Assembly (NCBI RefSeq): GCF_031886125.1
Contig: NZ_CP119391.1
Location: 1,798,001 to 1,862,000, forward strand
Length of the DNA: 64,000 nucleotides
Direction: 5' to 3'
Origin: Halomonas piscis
GTDB lineage: Bacteria; Pseudomonadota; Gammaproteobacteria; Pseudomonadales; Halomonadaceae
Shown here: in pieces, positions 9,107-18,061 of the stretch
How the letters are laid out: the number at the start of each line of letters is the position of its first letter
Position numbering within the stretch: the first letter of the stretch is position 1
The notes under the pieces: generated by a model
Seen by the model: the letters and a program-made list of their open reading frames with translations, nothing else
What the model was told of the DNA's origin: nothing
Databases searched by the model: none
Position numbers and translations under genes: made by a program

Positions 9107-10461
9107 TAACTCTCCTTGCCTCGGGCTTCCCCCGGGCCTTGCGCCTGCTGTGGTAGCGACTCCCGGGGCCCCGGGGAAGCCGGGTCCGCCCGGCGGCCGA
9201 TCCCCCGGTAGCATAGCCCACAGCTTGCCACAAAGTCGGGATCATAAATATTGCGCCCGTCGAGTATCAGCCTGGCGCGCAACGTCCCCGCCAGCCGCTC
9301 CCAGTCCGGATTCCAGTAGGTTTTCCATTCGGTTACCAGCAGCAGCGCGTCGGCGCCTTCGCAGGCGCGGTAAGGGTCGTCGCTGAAGACGGTCAGGTCA
9401 GCGCGCTCGCCCACGGCCTCGACAAGCGCCGGTATGGCGGCGGGGTCGTGCAGCTTCACGTGCACGCCCTGGGCCCACAGCGCCTCGAGCAGCGTCAGCA
9501 CCGGGGCCTGGTCAATGCGCACGGTACCGGGTTTGAAGGCGGCTCCCCAGATCGCTATCGTCCTGCCCGCCAGCTCACCGCCAAAGTGTGCCCAGAGCTT
9601 GCGAAACAGCGTCTCTTTCTTCTGCTCGTTGATGTCCATCACCCGGTCCAGCAGCGCCGAGGCGCGCCCGCTGGACAGCTGGGCGTCAGCCAGGCGCATG
9701 AGGTCCCGGGAAAAACTCGGCCCGCCAAAGCCGCAGCCGGGGTAAAGATACTCAAAGCCGATGCGAGTATCCGCCCCCATGCCCTGGCGCACGTGCTCGA
9801 CGTCGACGCCCAGGGTATCGGCAAGGCCGGCGATCTCGTTCATGTAGCTGATGCGGGTGGCCAGCATGCCGTTGATCGCCAGCTTGGTCAGCTCCGCGTC
9901 CCGCCGCGGCATGCGCTGAAATACCTCGCTGCGGCGGTTGAAGGCGCGCAGCAGCTCGCGCACCAGGCGTTCGCCGCGGGCATCGTCGCAGCCCAGCAGC
10001 CAGCGCGTGGGCCGAGTGAAGGTGGTCCAGGCGCGCCCTTCCTCGAGCATGTCGGGCAAGGCCACTCCGATATGGGGCCCGCCCAGGCAGCGCTCCAGCC
10101 GCTCGGTTTCGCCCACGGGGAACGTCGAGTTGTTGACCAGCACCAGGCGCGCCTTGCTCCCCATGGCCGGGTGGCGCAGAAGGGTCTCGGCGTCCTTTCG
10201 CTGGGACGGGGACAGCCCCAGCCAGAGGGCATCGAGGTCGCCAACCGCTTCGACGCTGTCCACCAGCGTCAAGTGGCCGTCGGCCCGGCTGTGCTCGATC
10301 TGCTCGAACAGCTGCGGCTCCCGGCGCAGCCAGTCGGCTTCGCGCAGCGCAGACCAGGGCTGGGAGGCGTGGGGCAGCCAGCTTACCCGGTGCCCTACCC
10401 AGGCAAGCGCGGCGGCGGCGGTAGCGGCGGAAAGCTCGCTGCCGTAAATCAGGATCCTCAT
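9106..10461 (-). CDS. UDP-glucose/GDP-mannose dehydrogenase family protein, divergent active site
   Basis: Belongs to the UDP-glucose 6-dehydrogenase family by length (451 aa) and layout: NAD domain, NNSTFPVG (about 110-117), central helix with K193 and N197 (ELTKLAINGML), YPGCGFGG (240-247) and the AFKPG block (308-312). Key residues are changed. The N-terminal GxGxxG reads GSELSA (7-12). The catalytic cysteine of GGxCFPKD is Ser249 in GGPSFSRD, and the AFKPGT segment lacks the usual DDxR. A cysteine four to six residues earlier (C243) might compensate. It lies 14 bp downstream of galU, which makes UDP-glucose. Either a variant dehydrogenase or a non-catalytic sugar-nucleotide binder. Confidence 0.8.
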   Translation of the reverse strand: MRILIYGSELSAATAAAALAWVGHRVSWLPHASQPWSALREADWLRREPQLFEQIEHSRADGHLTLVDSVEAVGDLDALWLGLSPSQRKDAETLLRHPAMGSKARLVLVNNSTFPVGETERLERCLGGPHIGVALPDMLEEGRAWTTFTRPTRWLLGCDDARGERLVRELLRAFNRRSEVFQRMPRRDAELTKLAINGMLATRISYMNEIAGLADTLGVDVEHVRQGMGADTRIGFEYLYPGCGFGGPSFSRDLMRLADAQLSSGRASALLDRVMDINEQKKETLFRKLWAHFGGELAGRTIAIWGAAFKPGTVRIDQAPVLTLLEALWAQGVHVKLHDPAAIPALVEAVGERADLTVFSDDPYRACEGADALLLVTEWKTYWNPDWERLAGTLRARLILDGRNIYDPDFVASCGLCYRGIGRRADPASPGPRESLPQQAQGPGEARGKES

Positions 10462-10475
10462 GTCCGTTCTCCCGC

Positions 10476-11372
10476 TTACTTTCCCCGGTAGCGCGACAGC
10501 AGTGCGCGGAAGTCCTCACCCAGCGCCGGGTGGCGCCGGCCAAAGGCCAGGGTCGCTTCCAGGTAGCCAAGCGGCTGGCCGCAGTCGTAGGTCAAGCCCT
10601 GCATGCGGTAGGCCTGAACCCCCTGACTCTCGCGCAGCGCCTCGATGGCATCGGTGAGCTGGATTTCGTTTCCCGCCCCCGGCGGGGTATCGGCGAGCAG
10701 CGGGAAAATGGCGCCGGGAAGCGCATAGCGACCGATCACCGCCAGGTTGGACGGCGCCTCGGCCCGGGTGGGCTTTTCCACCATGCCGGCAAGCGCCGCC
10801 GCCTCGCCCGGGGCGGGAACGGCGTCGCTTGGCGAAACGATGCCGTAGCGCTCGACCTCCGCCCAGTCGACCTCTTCCACCATCAGCTGGGCTCTGCGGG
10901 TGAGTTCGAACGCCGCCAGCATGCCGCGCAAATCGCTATCCCCCCTGGCCTGGCCCTCGGCCGCGTCCACCAGCACGTCCGGCAGCAATACGGCAAAGGG
11001 CTCGTCATCGCCGATCACCGGGCGGGCGCAGAGTACCGCGTGTCCCAGGCCCAAAGGCTCGCCCTGGCGCACGCTGATAAGATTGACGCCGTCCGGGACG
11101 ATATCGCGGATGCTTTCCAGCAGCGCCTGCTTGCCCTTGGCTTCGAGGCTGGCTTCCAGCTCGGCATGGGTGTCAAAGTGGTTTTCGATCGCGCCCTTGC
11201 TGGCGCTGGTCACCAGCACGATGTCGCGAATGCCCGCCGCTACCGCCTCTTCGACCACGTACTGGATGACCGGGCGGTCGACCACGGTAATCATTTCCTT
11301 GGGGATCGCCTTGGAGGCAGGCAGGCAGCGGGTGCCGAATCCGGCGACGGGAAGTACAGCCTTGCGAATCAT
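10476..11372 (-). CDS. galU: UTP-glucose-1-phosphate uridylyltransferase
   Basis: Makes UDP-glucose from UTP and glucose-1-phosphate, feeding envelope polysaccharide and lipopolysaccharide synthesis. The 298-aa product has the nucleotidyltransferase loop GFGTRCLP at 11-18 with K21 of the same signature, and the family blocks YVVEEA, PFAVLLPDVLVD and VEKP. The ATG at 11372 follows AAGGACCGCT. It is the first gene of a probable unit galU, divergent dehydrogenase, coiled-coil protein. It is divergent from ubiG, with a 95-bp gap holding both promoters. Confidence 0.95.
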   Translation of the reverse strand: MIRKAVLPVAGFGTRCLPASKAIPKEMITVVDRPVIQYVVEEAVAAGIRDIVLVTSASKGAIENHFDTHAELEASLEAKGKQALLESIRDIVPDGVNLISVRQGEPLGLGHAVLCARPVIGDDEPFAVLLPDVLVDAAEGQARGDSDLRGMLAAFELTRRAQLMVEEVDWAEVERYGIVSPSDAVPAPGEAAALAGMVEKPTRAEAPSNLAVIGRYALPGAIFPLLADTPPGAGNEIQLTDAIEALRESQGVQAYRMQGLTYDCGQPLGYLEATLAFGRRHPALGEDFRALLSRYRGK

Positions 11373-11467
11373 AGCGGTCCTTACTGATGCTTATCGGTCA
11401 TGCTTTACGTACCGGGAGTGGTAGAATGGCCATCATACACGACACACCGTTCCCAAGGAGCCGATAC

Positions 11468-12202
11468 ATGCATGCCAACGCCAGGAAAGCCCGTCGCGGC
11501 AACGTGGATGCCGCGGAAGTGGCCAAGTTTGAAGCGCTGGCCGAGCGCTGGTGGGACCGCGAGGGCGAGTTCAAGCCGCTCCACGACATCAACCCGCTGC
11601 GGCTGGACTTTATCGACGCCCGGGCGGGGCTTGCCGGCAAGCGCGTGCTGGATGTGGGCTGCGGCGGCGGCATACTGAGCGAGTCCATGGCTCACCGCGG
11701 CGCCGAGGTCACCGGCATCGACCTGGGCGAGGCCCCCCTCGAGGCGGCGCGGCGCCACGCGGCAGAGCACGGCGTCGACGTTTGCTACCGCAACGTGGCG
11801 GTGGAAACCCTGGCCGACGAACAGCCGGGCGAGTTTGACGTCGTCACCTGCATGGAAATGCTCGAACACGTCCCCGACCCGGCCTCAATCGTCGAGGCCT
11901 GCAGCCGGCTGGTGCGCCCCGGCGGCACGGTGTTCTTTTCCACCCTCAACCGCACGCCCAGGGCCCGGGCGCTGGCGATTGTCGGCGCCGAGTACATTCT
12001 CGGCCTGCTGCCCCGGGGCACCCACGACTACGCCAAGTTCATCCGCCCTTCGGAAATGGCCGCCTGGTGCCGCCGGCACCGGCTTGACGTCAGCGAACAG
12101 ACTGGCTTGACCTACAACCCGCTGACGCGTCGCTACCGCCTGGCGCCCCGGGACGTGTCGGTCAACTACATGATGGCCTGTCGCAAGCAGGAGGACGCAT
12201 GA
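11468..12202 (+). CDS. ubiG: Ubiquinone biosynthesis O-methyltransferase UbiG
   Basis: SAM-dependent methyltransferase (244 aa) that performs both O-methylations of ubiquinone synthesis. Motif [10 protein letters not shown], is at 60-68, followed by the acidic post-motif ([12 protein letters not shown]). The N-terminal [23 protein letters not shown] and the C-terminal VNYM are typical of UbiG. The open frame has earlier Met codons, but the ATG at 11468 has AAGGAG seven bases upstream. The stop overlaps the start of mupP by four bases (ATGA), so the genes are coupled, as in Pseudomonas. Confidence 0.95.
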   Translation: MHANARKARRGNVDAAEVAKFEALAERWWDREGEFKPLHDINPLRLDFIDARAGLAGKRVLDVGCGGGILSESMAHRGAEVTGIDLGEAPLEAARRHAAEHGVDVCYRNVAVETLADEQPGEFDVVTCMEMLEHVPDPASIVEACSRLVRPGGTVFFSTLNRTPRARALAIVGAEYILGLLPRGTHDYAKFIRPSEMAAWCRRHRLDVSEQTGLTYNPLTRRYRLAPRDVSVNYMMACRKQEDA

Positions 12203-12930
12203 CGTCGATAGCTGCCCCCGAGGCCGTCCTGTTCGACCTTGACGGCACCCTGGTGGATACCGCACCGGATCTTGCCACCGCCACCAACGTTCTGCGCCGC
12301 CACCACGGCCTTGTGCCGCTGCCGTTCGAGGTGATTCGCGGCCAGGTGTCCAACGGCGGCAGCGCCCTGGTGACCCTGGCGCTGGGGCTTGCCGCCGATC
12401 ACCCGGACCACGGCGCCGCGCGGACGATTCTGCTCGACGCCTACGAGCAGGCCCTGGCCACCCACAGCCGGGTGTTTGCTCCGCTGGATACCTGGCTTGA
12501 CGACTGGCACCGCGAAAAGCGTCCCTGGGGCATCGTCACCAACAAGCCCCGCCGCTACGCCGCGCCGCTGGTGGAAATACTCGGGCTGCAGCCGGGCGCG
12601 CTGCTGTGCGCCGACGACCTGCCGACGAAAAAGCCCGCCCCCGAACCGCTCTGGGAAGCGGCCCGGCAGCTGAATACGACACCGAAAGCCTGCTGGTACG
12701 TAGGCGATCACGTGCGCGACATGGAAGCCGCCAGGGCCGCGGGTATGACCGCGGTGGCCGTGGGCTATGGCTATATCGCCGAGGAAGAGGACTATCGCCA
12801 GTGGCCGGCAGACGTCTGGTTTGACGACTGCGCGGCCCTGGTAGACGCGCTGGGCGGCGGCAAGGCCCGGATGACAGCCGGCGCGGCGGCTACTGGCGCG
12901 GCGGCTGGGCGTCGACTTTCTCGCCGTTGA
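12199..12930 (+). CDS. mupP: HAD phosphatase, N-acetylmuramic acid 6-phosphate phosphatase MupP type
   Basis: HAD hydrolase (243 aa) with nucleophile D13 and acid D15 in [10 protein letters not shown], a Thr/Lys motif (TNKPRR) and the [10 protein letters not shown] acidic motif. It was classically named Gph (phosphoglycolate phosphatase). The ubiG-adjacent copy in Pseudomonas is MupP, which dephosphorylates MurNAc-6-P in peptidoglycan recycling; the identical ubiG overlap here supports that role. The last ~25 residues are Ala/Gly/Arg-rich and encoded where the frame overlaps the convergent SDR gene by 41 bp, so the tail is probably not conserved. Confidence 0.82.
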   Translation: MTSIAAPEAVLFDLDGTLVDTAPDLATATNVLRRHHGLVPLPFEVIRGQVSNGGSALVTLALGLAADHPDHGAARTILLDAYEQALATHSRVFAPLDTWLDDWHREKRPWGIVTNKPRRYAAPLVEILGLQPGALLCADDLPTKKPAPEPLWEAARQLNTTPKACWYVGDHVRDMEAARAAGMTAVAVGYGYIAEEEDYRQWPADVWFDDCAALVDALGGGKARMTAGAAATGAAAGRRLSRR

Positions 12931-13651
12931 CGCCCTGGCTGTCCGGCCCCATCAGCCACAGATAGGTGGGCATGATGTCGTCGGGGGTACGCAGGGCATC
13001 CGGGTCCTCGCCGGGAAACGCCGTGCGCCGCATCTGGGTGCGCGTGGCGCCGGGGTTCAGGGTGTTCACGCGGATGGCGTGCTGGTTGTCCATTTCGTCG
13101 GCCAGCACCTCGACGAACCCTTCGGTGGCGAACTTGGACACCGCATAGGCGCCCCAGTAGGCCCGCCCCTTGCGCCCCACGCCGGACGAGGTAAACACCA
13201 CCGAGGCGTCGTCGGACGCCTTGAGCAGCGGCAGCAACGCCTGGGTCATCCACACCGGCCCGGTGACGTTGACCTGCATGACCTGCTCCCAGAGCTCGGG
13301 GTTGTACTGCTCGAATGGCGTGATGCGCCCGAGCAGCCCGGCGTTGTGCAGCACGCCGTCCAGACGGCCGAACTCCTGGTGCAGGGTTTCCGCCATGTCC
13401 AGATAGTCGGCGTGGGTGGCGCCTTCCAGATTCAGCGGAAAAATCGCCGGTTGGGGGCCGCCGGCCTGCTCGATGGCGTCGTAGGTGCTTTCCAGCTTGG
13501 CGATGGTGCGCCCCAGCAGAATGACCGTCGCCCCGTGGCGGGCACAGGCCAGCGCGGCGGCGCGGCCAATGCCGTCACCGGCGCCGGTGATCAGGATGAT
13601 GCGCCCCTGCAGCAGATCGGCTGCCGGCTGATAATCTATTTTGCAAAGCAT
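12890..13651 (-). CDS. YciK-family short-chain dehydrogenase/reductase
   Basis: Classical SDR of 253 aa: cofactor loop TGAGDGIG at 22-29, NAG at 103-105, catalytic Tyr169 and Lys173 in YAVSK with serines at 155-156. The N-terminal DYQPAADLLQGRIILITGAGDGIG resembles E. coli YciK, whose substrate is unknown. In Pseudomonas the YciK-like gene follows ubiG-mupP in the same direction; here it is convergent with mupP. I chose the ATG at 13651, which has GAGGATTACC upstream, over an earlier ATG with no good Shine-Dalgarno. It lies 27 bp downstream of cpoB, so it may be the last gene of the tol unit. Confidence 0.85.
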   Translation of the reverse strand: MLCKIDYQPAADLLQGRIILITGAGDGIGRAAALACARHGATVILLGRTIAKLESTYDAIEQAGGPQPAIFPLNLEGATHADYLDMAETLHQEFGRLDGVLHNAGLLGRITPFEQYNPELWEQVMQVNVTGPVWMTQALLPLLKASDDASVVFTSSGVGRKGRAYWGAYAVSKFATEGFVEVLADEMDNQHAIRVNTLNPGATRTQMRRTAFPGEDPDALRTPDDIMPTYLWLMGPDSQGVNGEKVDAQPPRQ

Positions 13652-13678
13652 GGTAATCCTCGGGGTCAATGCCGTCCG

Positions 13679-14515
13679 TCACTCCGACTGGCGCAGGAAA
13701 TCGCCGGCAAGCCCGGCGGCGCTGCTTTGAGGGTAGTCCTCGCGGAGCGTTTCGAGCAGCTCGCGGCTACGCTCATTGTCGCCCTGCCGGGCCTTCATCA
13801 GCCCCAGCTTGTACATGGCGTCGGGCACCTTGCTGCTGTCGCCGTGCTCTTCGATGACCCGAGTAAAGGCCTGATCCGCCGCGTCAAGGTCATCCTCCGC
13901 CGCGTAAAGCTCGCCCAGCCAGTAATGGCCGTTGGGCGTCAGCCGGGTATCCGGATAGTCGCTGACGAACTGCTTGAAAGCGGCGATTGCTTCGTCGAAC
14001 TCCCGGGCCTGAACGTGAGCGAAGGCCTGCTGATAGGCCTTTTGCGCCTCCTCGTTATCGGCCCGATCGGCGGCCTGCTCGGTATCGGCGGACTCGCTAG
14101 CGGAGGCGGACAGCGCCTCGGCGTCGCTTTCCGCCTCGGCCCTGTCGCTTGCACTCTGCTCGTCGCCTGTCTTCTCACCGCTCGCCGCCGAAGCGCTGGC
14201 CGCGCTGGCCAGCCGCTCGTCCAGGTCAAGGTAGCGCTTTTGCGACTGGCGGCGCAGCTCCTTCAGCTCGTGGCGCAGCTCTTCTACCGCGCCGCGTAGC
14301 TCCTTCAGCTCGCGCTGATGCTCCTGGACCTGGTTGAACAGCACCAGGCTGCCCGAGGAGCGGGTTTCGGTCTGGTTATAGAGTCCGTTCGGCGACTGCG
14401 CCAGGGCGCTCCCCGGCCACAGGGCGCCGACAAGCGCCAGGTAGCAAAGGCCTTGAAGCGCCGCGCCGCGCCACCTGACGATGGCGGGCCCGGGCGTTAT
14501 CCAATCAGAGGTCAT
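13679..14515 (-). CDS. cpoB: Cell division coordinator CpoB (YbgF)
   Basis: Periplasmic TPR protein (278 aa) of the Tol-Pal system that coordinates PBP1B activity with outer-membrane constriction. It has a signal peptide to about residue 39 (GSALA|Q), a trimerising coiled coil (about 55-100, repeated ELKELR), an Ala/Ser/Asp/Glu-rich linker (about 105-155), then TPR repeats (FDEAIAAFKQFVSDYPDT and similar). An upstream TTG is in frame, but the ATG at 14515 has GGGAG five bases before it. It is the last member of the canonical tolQRAB-pal-cpoB order. Confidence 0.92.
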   Translation of the reverse strand: MTSDWITPGPAIVRWRGAALQGLCYLALVGALWPGSALAQSPNGLYNQTETRSSGSLVLFNQVQEHQRELKELRGAVEELRHELKELRRQSQKRYLDLDERLASAASASAASGEKTGDEQSASDRAEAESDAEALSASASESADTEQAADRADNEEAQKAYQQAFAHVQAREFDEAIAAFKQFVSDYPDTRLTPNGHYWLGELYAAEDDLDAADQAFTRVIEEHGDSSKVPDAMYKLGLMKARQGDNERSRELLETLREDYPQSSAAGLAGDFLRQSE

Positions 14516-14552
14516 AATGGCTCCCGTGCTCAAAGCGCGCTATCACGCCAGC

Positions 14553-15137
14553 TCAGTAGCTGAACTCGACACGGCGATTCCGGGAATACGCCGACTCGTC
14601 CGAGCCGCGCCTGGCCGGACGCTCTTCGCCATAGCTCACGACGCTGATCTGAGAGCTGGACACGTCCTGCACGCGCAGAAAGCGCTTGACCGCGTTGGCC
14701 CGCCGCTCGCCCAGCGCCAGATTATATTCCCGGGTGCCGCGCTCGTCGGTATGGCCCTTCAGCACGACGTTGGCATTGCCGTTGGCGCGCAGGTAGCGCG
14801 CATGGGCCATGACCACGGATTCGTATTCGTCCTTGATGGTGTCGCGGTCGAAGTCGAAATAGATGGTGCGCACCTCGGGAATGCGCGAGTCGGCCTGCTG
14901 ACCGGTACCGCTGGTGCCGGTGCCCGAGCCGTACTGGCCGCCGCTGCCGGTCCCCGCGGTGGTGGCGCCGCCGGCCGTGCCGTCGCCGCTGCGGGTACCG
15001 TCGCCGTAGGACTCGCCGGTCTGGGTGCCGCCGGTGCTGGAACAGCCGGCCATCACCGCCAGGGAAAGCGCCACGGCGAAGGCGCGGACCAGCGGTACGC
15101 GCCGCCGGGACAGGGAAGACGGGATAGATGTCGACAT
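14553..15137 (-). CDS. pal: Peptidoglycan-associated lipoprotein Pal
   Basis: Outer-membrane lipoprotein (194 aa) that binds peptidoglycan and TolB. It has a lipobox VMAGC with the lipidated Cys32. A Gly/Ser/Thr-rich linker (about 33-80) is clearly longer than in E. coli Pal. The C-terminal OmpA-like domain carries GHTDERGTREYN and GERRANAVKRFL, the diaminopimelate-binding region. ATG at 15137 follows GGAGTGACACC. It sits between tolB and cpoB as usual. Confidence 0.95.
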   Translation of the reverse strand: MSTSIPSSLSRRRVPLVRAFAVALSLAVMAGCSSTGGTQTGESYGDGTRSGDGTAGGATTAGTGSGGQYGSGTGTSGTGQQADSRIPEVRTIYFDFDRDTIKDEYESVVMAHARYLRANGNANVVLKGHTDERGTREYNLALGERRANAVKRFLRVQDVSSSQISVVSYGEERPARRGSDESAYSRNRRVEFSY

Positions 15138-15167
15138 GGTGTCACTCCATTGGATAAGAGAGTCGGG

Positions 15168-16484
15168 TTACAAAAACGGCGACCATGCGGGTTCACGCAC
15201 GTCTCCGCGGGCCGCCGGCAGGCGGAACGAGGAGCGACCGTCGGCGGACACCGCGCTCAATACGCCCTGCCCGCCCTGCTGGGTAGCAAAGAGTATCATG
15301 GTGCCGTTGGGCGCAACACTGGGCGACTCGTCGTGGGTGGTTTCGCTGAGGACCACCAGGCGACCGGAGTCCAGCTCCTGGCGGGCGATCTGATAGCCGT
15401 CCCGGGAACGGTGTACCAGATAGATCTGTTCGCCGTCCGGCCCGAACCGACCGCGAGCATTGTACTTGCCGGTAAACGTCAGCCGTTCAGCGTCGCCGCT
15501 GCCGAGGCTATAGCGATACAGCTGGGGGCCGCCGCTGCGATCCGAGGTAAACAGCAGGCTGCGCCCGTCCGGCGCCCAGTCGGGCTCGGTATCGATGCTC
15601 GAGTTTTGCGTCAGGCGGTTGAGCGAGCGGTCGGCCAGGTTCATCACGTAGATTTCCGGCTGGCCGTCCTTGGACAGCGACATGGCAAGCTTGCGCCCGT
15701 CCGGTGACCAGGCCGGGGCGCCGTTGATGCCCTCAAAGTCGGTGAGCTTGATACGGTTGCCGCTGGCCATCTGCTGCACGTAGATCGCCGGGCGCTCGCC
15801 TTCAAAGGAGACGTAGGCCAGCTTTTCGCCGTCCGGTGACCAGGCCGGCGACAGGACCGGCTCATCCGAGGTCAGCACTTCCCGGCTGTTATGGCCGTCG
15901 GCGTCGGCCACGTAAAGCCCGTAGTCGATATTGTCGCCCACGCCCCGGGAAGTGACGTAGGCAATACGCGTGGAAAACGCGCCGGGAATGTCGGTGATGG
16001 CTTCGAATACCGCGTCGCTGATGCGGTGCGCCGCGCCGCGCAGCTGGTTGCCGCCCGCGGTGATCCGCTCCTGGAGCACCGGGCGACCGCCGCTAACGTC
16101 CAAAAGATCATAGCCAATCTCATAGCCGCTGGCGGTTTTCTCGCCGCGCCCCACCAGCAGGTAGCGCACGTCCAGCGAGCGCCACTCGCCAAAGGCGACG
16201 TCGTCGGCGCGGTGCGGCCGGGCGAACATGGCGCCGCGCTCCAGGGGATCAAAATAGCCGCTGCGCTCAAGGTCATCCTGGACGATCCGGGCCACGTCTT
16301 CCGACATGCCCTCGGCGCCGTCAAACGGCACCACGCCGATGGGCAGGGCGCTGTCGCTGCCCCGGGTGATCTCGATGGTCAGGTTGGCGCTCGCGGCCGT
16401 GCTGAACAGCACAAGGGCAAGCAGCATCGCGGCGTGCACCGCGTACGTAAGGCGGCACAGGGGGGTAGGTCCTGGCGTTATCAT
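15168..16484 (-). CDS. tolB: Tol-Pal system protein TolB
   Basis: Periplasmic beta-propeller (438 aa) that shuttles between TolA and Pal. The signal peptide ends near ASA (residue 33). An N-terminal alpha/beta domain is followed by several WD40-like PD40 repeats, each with a WSPDG or FGPDG core (for example [13 protein letters not shown] and [12 protein letters not shown]). The start codon shares bases with the tolA stop, so translation is coupled. It ends 30 bp before pal. Confidence 0.95.
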   Translation of the reverse strand: MITPGPTPLCRLTYAVHAAMLLALVLFSTAASANLTIEITRGSDSALPIGVVPFDGAEGMSEDVARIVQDDLERSGYFDPLERGAMFARPHRADDVAFGEWRSLDVRYLLVGRGEKTASGYEIGYDLLDVSGGRPVLQERITAGGNQLRGAAHRISDAVFEAITDIPGAFSTRIAYVTSRGVGDNIDYGLYVADADGHNSREVLTSDEPVLSPAWSPDGEKLAYVSFEGERPAIYVQQMASGNRIKLTDFEGINGAPAWSPDGRKLAMSLSKDGQPEIYVMNLADRSLNRLTQNSSIDTEPDWAPDGRSLLFTSDRSGGPQLYRYSLGSGDAERLTFTGKYNARGRFGPDGEQIYLVHRSRDGYQIARQELDSGRLVVLSETTHDESPSVAPNGTMILFATQQGGQGVLSAVSADGRSSFRLPAARGDVREPAWSPFL

Positions 16485-17602
16485 CAGCGAATCTCTCCCG
16501 GTGTGAAACGTAGGTTGAACTGACGTAATTCAGACTGCTGCGCCGGGGGTAAGTCAAGCAGTTCGGTAAACGGCGCGGCCGCTTCCACCGCCTGAACGGC
16601 CGAATTGTCAAAGCCGCCGTCGCCGCTCGAGCGGGCAACGGTCACCGCCAGCACCTCGCCCGAGGGCCCCAGGCGCACGCTCAGCTTCGCGCTCATGCTG
16701 TCGCCGGCCCGGGGCGGAATGCGCCAGGCCTGCTCCACCGCGCTGCGCACGATGGCAATAAAGCTGTTGGCCGCCTCCTGTGCCTGCCTGGCCTTGGCAG
16801 CCGCTTCTTGCTGGCCCTCGATTTTACGCTGCAAAGCGGCCTCGGCCTCTTCCCGCTGGCGCTTTTGTTCCGCTTCGCGCTCGCGCCGGGCCTTTTCTTC
16901 CTGCCGGCGCTTCTCTTCTGCTTCGCGCTTGCGCCGTGCTTCCGCCTCGGCCTCTTCTTTTCTGCGCTGTTCTTCTGCCTTGCGCTGCTCTTCGGCTTCC
17001 TTTTTTTGCCTGGCTTTCTCGGCGCGTTTTTTCTCGGCTTCCTCCTGCTGGCGCTTCTCCTCTGCTTCGCGTTCCTTTCTGGCCTTTTCCGCGGCTTCCT
17101 TCCGGCGCTGCTCTTCGGCTTCGCGTTCGCGACGGGCCTCTTCCTCGGCCTGCTGGCGGGCGCGCTCTTCCCTGCGCTCGGCGGCTTCCTGCTCTTCCTG
17201 ACGCGCCTTTTCCGCGCGGCGTTCGGCCTCGGCCCGGGCTTTCTCCCGAGCCTGCTCGAGCGCCTGCCGTTCGCGCTTTTCGGCCATCTTTGCGGCCTGG
17301 TCCACCACCGCCTGCTCCAGCTCGTCCGGGGCTTCGTCCACGGGCTCCGGTTCGGGTTCGGGCTCGGGTTCGGGCTCGGGTTCCGGCGTCGGGGCGCCGG
17401 CGGCGGCCTGCTGTTCCTCCACCTGCTGGGCCTGATCCGTGCGGGTTTCGGTACTCACCAGGGTGGCCTGCACCACTGACGAGGACGGCGGCTCTTCGTC
17501 CCCCCAGGGAAACTTGACCAGGCTGAACAGCACCACCGCCAAATGCAGGGCAACGGCCAGCACCGTAGGCCAGAAGTAGCTTTCCGTCGTGCGCTTACTC
17601 AT
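16484..17602 (-). CDS. tolA: Tol-Pal system protein TolA
   Basis: Inner-membrane protein (372 aa) bridging TolQR to the outer membrane. It has one N-terminal membrane segment (about 11-29) and then a Pro-Glu tract at about 73-87 encoded by a hexanucleotide repeat. A very long charged helix rich in Glu, Lys, Arg and Ala (about 90-275) follows, then a compact C-terminal domain ([20 protein letters not shown], then [20 protein letters not shown]). It overlaps tolR by eight bases upstream and touches tolB downstream. The helix composition and gene order make the call secure despite low sequence conservation. Confidence 0.93.
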   Translation of the reverse strand: MSKRTTESYFWPTVLAVALHLAVVLFSLVKFPWGDEEPPSSSVVQATLVSTETRTDQAQQVEEQQAAAGAPTPEPEPEPEPEPEPEPVDEAPDELEQAVVDQAAKMAEKRERQALEQAREKARAEAERRAEKARQEEQEAAERREERARQQAEEEARREREAEEQRRKEAAEKARKEREAEEKRQQEEAEKKRAEKARQKKEAEEQRKAEEQRRKEEAEAEARRKREAEEKRRQEEKARREREAEQKRQREEAEAALQRKIEGQQEAAAKARQAQEAANSFIAIVRSAVEQAWRIPPRAGDSMSAKLSVRLGPSGEVLAVTVARSSGDGGFDNSAVQAVEAAAPFTELLDLPPAQQSELRQFNLRFTPGEIR

Positions 17603-18032
17603 CGCTTCCCGGCTCGGAAATCAGCCCCACGTTGGCCACGCCCGCGCGCTGCAGCGTCGTCATCAGCGTCACTACCTGGCCGTAGGCGACGTGGCGATCG
17701 CCGCGCACCATGACCGGCGTATCCGGGCGGCGCTGAACAATCGCGGTGACTCTTTTGGAGAGCTCGTCCGGGGCCACGGCGGTGCTGTCCTCACCCAGGG
17801 TGATGTAATACTCGCCGTCCTTGTCCACCGAGACGATCACCGGCTCAGTGTCATCTTCGGTATCAATGGGCTCGGCGGTGGCCCGGGGCAGCTCGACGTC
17901 GACCCCCTGATTGAGCATCGGCGCGGTAATCATGAAGATGACCAGCAGTACCAGCATGACGTCGATGAACGGCACCACGTTGATTTCCGCCATCGGGCGG
18001 CGCTGGCCGCTGCGATTAAAAGGTCCCTGCAT
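17595..18032 (-). CDS. tolR: Protein TolR (ExbD family)
   Basis: Proton-channel component of the TolQR motor, 145 aa. A short cytoplasmic N-terminus precedes a single membrane helix (about 20-40) carrying the essential acidic residue Asp24 in NVVPFIDVMLVLLVIFMI. A periplasmic ExbD domain follows (about 60-140). It overlaps the tolA start by eight bases and lies 29 bp downstream of tolQ. Confidence 0.95.
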   Translation of the reverse strand: MQGPFNRSGQRRPMAEINVVPFIDVMLVLLVIFMITAPMLNQGVDVELPRATAEPIDTEDDTEPVIVSVDKDGEYYITLGEDSTAVAPDELSKRVTAIVQRRPDTPVMVRGDRHVAYGQVVTLMTTLQRAGVANVGLISEPGSDE

Positions 18033-18061
18033 GGAAGGCTCCCCCTGTTTAACGGGCGGGT

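Noticed and set aside
16808..17517. Open + strand frames across the tolA coiled coil
   Set aside because: They come from the repeated Lys/Glu/Ala codons read backwards, giving Leu/Phe/Ala-rich pseudo-membrane sequences; tolA on the other strand is certain from gene order.
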